Assembly: GCA_963794165.1 (NCBI GenBank)
Contig: CAWCCT010000011.1
Location: forward strand, 372,001-436,000
Source: PALSA-350 sp963794165
Lineage (GTDB): Bacteria > Acidobacteriota > Terriglobia > Terriglobales > Acidobacteriaceae
Direction: 5' to 3'
Length of the DNA stretch: 64,000 nt
The notes under the pieces: model-generated
What the model was told of the DNA's origin: nothing
The model's input: only the letters and a program-made list of their open reading frames with translations
Databases searched by the model: none
Part shown: positions 62,332 to 64,000 of the stretch, one piece after another
Position numbering within the stretch: position 1 is the stretch's first letter
Layout of the letters: each line of letters starts with the position of its first letter
Translations under genes and position numbers: made by a program

Positions 62332-63654
62332 ATGCCAACCGGATCGATGTTGCATTATTTTTGGCTTTCCCTCGGTATGGGAGCGCTCTCCCTGCTGACG
62401 CCCTGCGTGTTTCCGATGGTGCCCATCACAGTTTCCTTCTTCGCCAATCACTCGTCGCGCACCCGCGCCGGTGCACTGAAGATGGCGGCACTCTACGGTC
62501 TCGGCATCATCTTCACTTTCGTCGCACTTGGCATGTCGCTGGCCATCATCTTTGGCGCTGCCGGCATCAACAAGCTTGCCGCGAACCCGTGGGTCAACCT
62601 GCTGATCACCGCGATCTTCCTGGGTTTTGCACTCAGCCTGCTCGGCGTCTTCTTCATGCAACTGCCGACAGGACTGATGAATCGCCTGAACAATGCCGCC
62701 ACTGAGAAGCAGGAGGGCAGCATTGTGGGCACCATGCTGATGGGTCTCACGTTTTCTCTCACCTCTTTTACCTGCACCGCTCCGTTTGTCGGCACGCTGC
62801 TGGTGCTGGCGGCGCAGGGCAACTGGCGCTGGCCAATGATCGGCATGCTTGGCTTCTCGTTTGTCTTTGCTCTGCCGTTCTTCCTGCTGGCGCTCGTACC
62901 GCAGCTAATGACTCAGATTCCGCGTGCGGGCGGATGGATGAACTCGGTGAAGGTCGTCATGGGCTTTCTGGAAATAGCCGCCGCGATGAAGTTTCTGTCC
63001 AACGCCGATCTGGTTTGGCACTGGAACATATTCACCCGCACCACGGTTCTCTGCATCTGGACCGGCTGTCTGTTGATGGTGGTCGCCTACCTGCTTGGCT
63101 GGTTCCGTCTGGACCACGATTCTGAGATCGGCGCGGTCTCTGGCCCGCGCGTGATCTTCGCGTTGCTGTTCCTCGCCGGCGCCATCTGGTTGGGCAACGG
63201 CCTGGCCGGCCACAAGCTCGGGGACATTGATGCGTTCTTGCCGCCCGCGGACTCGGATAATTCCGGCCAGATGCAAACGGCAAGCGCCACTGCTGAATCA
63301 CCGTGGATCCTCAACGATCTGCAGGCCGGGCTGCAGCAGGCCAAACAGCAGGGGAAGCCACTGTTCATCGACTTCACCGGATACACCTGCACCAACTGTC
63401 GCTGGATGGAGTCGAACATCTTCTCCAAACCAGCCGTTGAGAGGGACATGAATCGCTTCGTCAAATTGCGCCTTTACACTGACGGCGATGGCGACACATA
63501 CAGCAAGCAGCAGGACTTTGAAGACAAGCATTTCGGCACGGTCGCCCTGCCACTCTACGCTTTGCTCGACCAGTACGGGAAGACGATCGACACCTCTGCC
63601 GGAGTCACGCGCGATCCCGACATCTTCGAATCGTTCCTGTCAAAAGCAAAGTAA
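62332..63654 (+). CDS. DsbD-type thiol:disulfide interchange protein (beta and gamma domains)
   Basis: From the ATG at 62332 (AGGAGA upstream) the protein has 440 residues. The eight-helix membrane domain has its conserved cysteines in LLTPCVFPMVPITVSFF (Cys25) and SLTSFTCTAPFVG (Cys148). The C-terminal thioredoxin domain has DFTGYTCTNCRWME (Cys353, Cys356). DsbD moves electrons from cytosolic thioredoxin across the membrane. The alpha domain is supplied by the upstream gene, and thioredoxin reductase follows. Confidence 0.9.
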   Translation: MPTGSMLHYFWLSLGMGALSLLTPCVFPMVPITVSFFANHSSRTRAGALKMAALYGLGIIFTFVALGMSLAIIFGAAGINKLAANPWVNLLITAIFLGFALSLLGVFFMQLPTGLMNRLNNAATEKQEGSIVGTMLMGLTFSLTSFTCTAPFVGTLLVLAAQGNWRWPMIGMLGFSFVFALPFFLLALVPQLMTQIPRAGGWMNSVKVVMGFLEIAAAMKFLSNADLVWHWNIFTRTTVLCIWTGCLLMVVAYLLGWFRLDHDSEIGAVSGPRVIFALLFLAGAIWLGNGLAGHKLGDIDAFLPPADSDNSGQMQTASATAESPWILNDLQAGLQQAKQQGKPLFIDFTGYTCTNCRWMESNIFSKPAVERDMNRFVKLRLYTDGDGDTYSKQQDFEDKHFGTVALPLYALLDQYGKTIDTSAGVTRDPDIFESFLSKAK

Positions 63655-63688
63655 CGAATACCACCTACATGCTCAGAAAGAAATTCCT

Positions 63689-64000
63689 ATGCAAGATTCT
63701 CCTGAAATACGTGACGTCTTAATCCTGGGATCAGGCTGCGCTGGACTGACGGCAGCTATCTACGCCGCTCGCGCCAACTTGAAGCCGCTGGTGCTTGAGG
63801 GCCACGAGCCCGGGGGACAACTCTCCATAACGACGCTGGTTGAAAACTTTCCGGGTTGGCCCGAAGGGGTACAAGGGCCGGAGCTCGTCGAAAATATGAA
63901 GAAGCAAGCGGTTCGCTTTGGCGCCGAACTGCGCATGGCTCATCTCACCTCTGTCGATTTGTTACGATCACCCTTCGAAGTGCAGATTGGCAAGCAGATC
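63689..64000 (+). CDS. trxB: Thioredoxin reductase, N-terminal part (runs off the right edge)
   Basis: The first 104 residues are visible: VLILGSGCAGLTAAIYAARA (FAD-binding GxGxxG), EPGGQLSITTLVENFPGWPE and PELVENMKKQAVRFGAE. This is the flavin domain start of the low-molecular-weight enzyme. The CATC redox site lies beyond the window. It provides NADPH electrons to thioredoxin, so it is the cytosolic source for the DsbD proteins encoded just before it, 34 bases away. Confidence 0.9.
   Translation, partial: MQDSPEIRDVLILGSGCAGLTAAIYAARANLKPLVLEGHEPGGQLSITTLVENFPGWPEGVQGPELVENMKKQAVRFGAELRMAHLTSVDLLRSPFEVQIGKQI

Overview
The window reads as chromosomal DNA of an Acidobacteriota (Terriglobia-like) bacterium. 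This is inferred from gene content, not from a marker gene. It holds three very long 'acidobacterial duplicated orphan permease' genes (MacB/FtsX type, 4533-7229, 46926-49655, 54912-57476), several PadR regulators beside them, a winged-helix/TPR regulator (23163-25205), DUF4382 and DUF2306-like proteins, and palindromic repeats of the kind I associate with this phylum. No rRNA, tRNA or CRISPR array was seen.

Layout. 1-9000: small membrane proteins, a PadR/carboxypeptidase-like pair, the first permease with a damaged PadR, a decayed TMEM175-like channel gene and an aspzincin-like zinc protein. 9000-11160: an XRE/S24-like regulator, then about 1 kb of repeat-rich DNA. 11160-16122: an arsenic island of arsC, arsM, arsR, acr3, a second arsR and a PstS-like lipoprotein. 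The same 19-bp operator-like sequence lies in both of its divergent promoters. 16168-17051: remnants of a Ser/Thr kinase and an IS3 transposase. 17455-28630: mixed metabolic and regulatory genes (Gfo/Idh/MocA oxidoreductase, TlpA-like, ApaG, cupin, CYTH, winged-helix/TPR regulator, DinB, WYL). 28810-32845: an IS91-type unit whose tyrosine integrase is split by a 2.6-kb serine-recombinase element.

33222-46379: acetolactate decarboxylase with a remnant of acetolactate synthase, an SDR, a TetX-like flavin monooxygenase, a frameshifted RidA, an OmpA-type protein, a SpoIIE phosphatase, a DGPF-DGPF-ECF42 sigma operon, and a DesK/DesR-like two-component system. The last sits divergent to an isoprenylcysteine-methyltransferase-like gene, with a nested palindromic operator between them. 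46553-58877: two permease genes, PadR genes, a secreted repeat protein, a sensor kinase/response regulator pair and a DUF4382 lipoprotein.

59087-64000 is a co-oriented thiol-redox operon: two tandem-thioredoxin-fold exported proteins (the second has lost its CXXC), a separate DsbD alpha domain, DsbD beta-gamma and the start of thioredoxin reductase. Read together these form a relay that could carry NADPH electrons from the cytosol to exported thioredoxin-like proteins.

Several genes are visibly damaged: the TMEM175-like gene, PadR at 4195 and 49668, the zinc-ribbon gene at 18820, alsS, ridA, the DesK-like kinase and the split integrase. Each should be re-read from raw data before being called a pseudogene.
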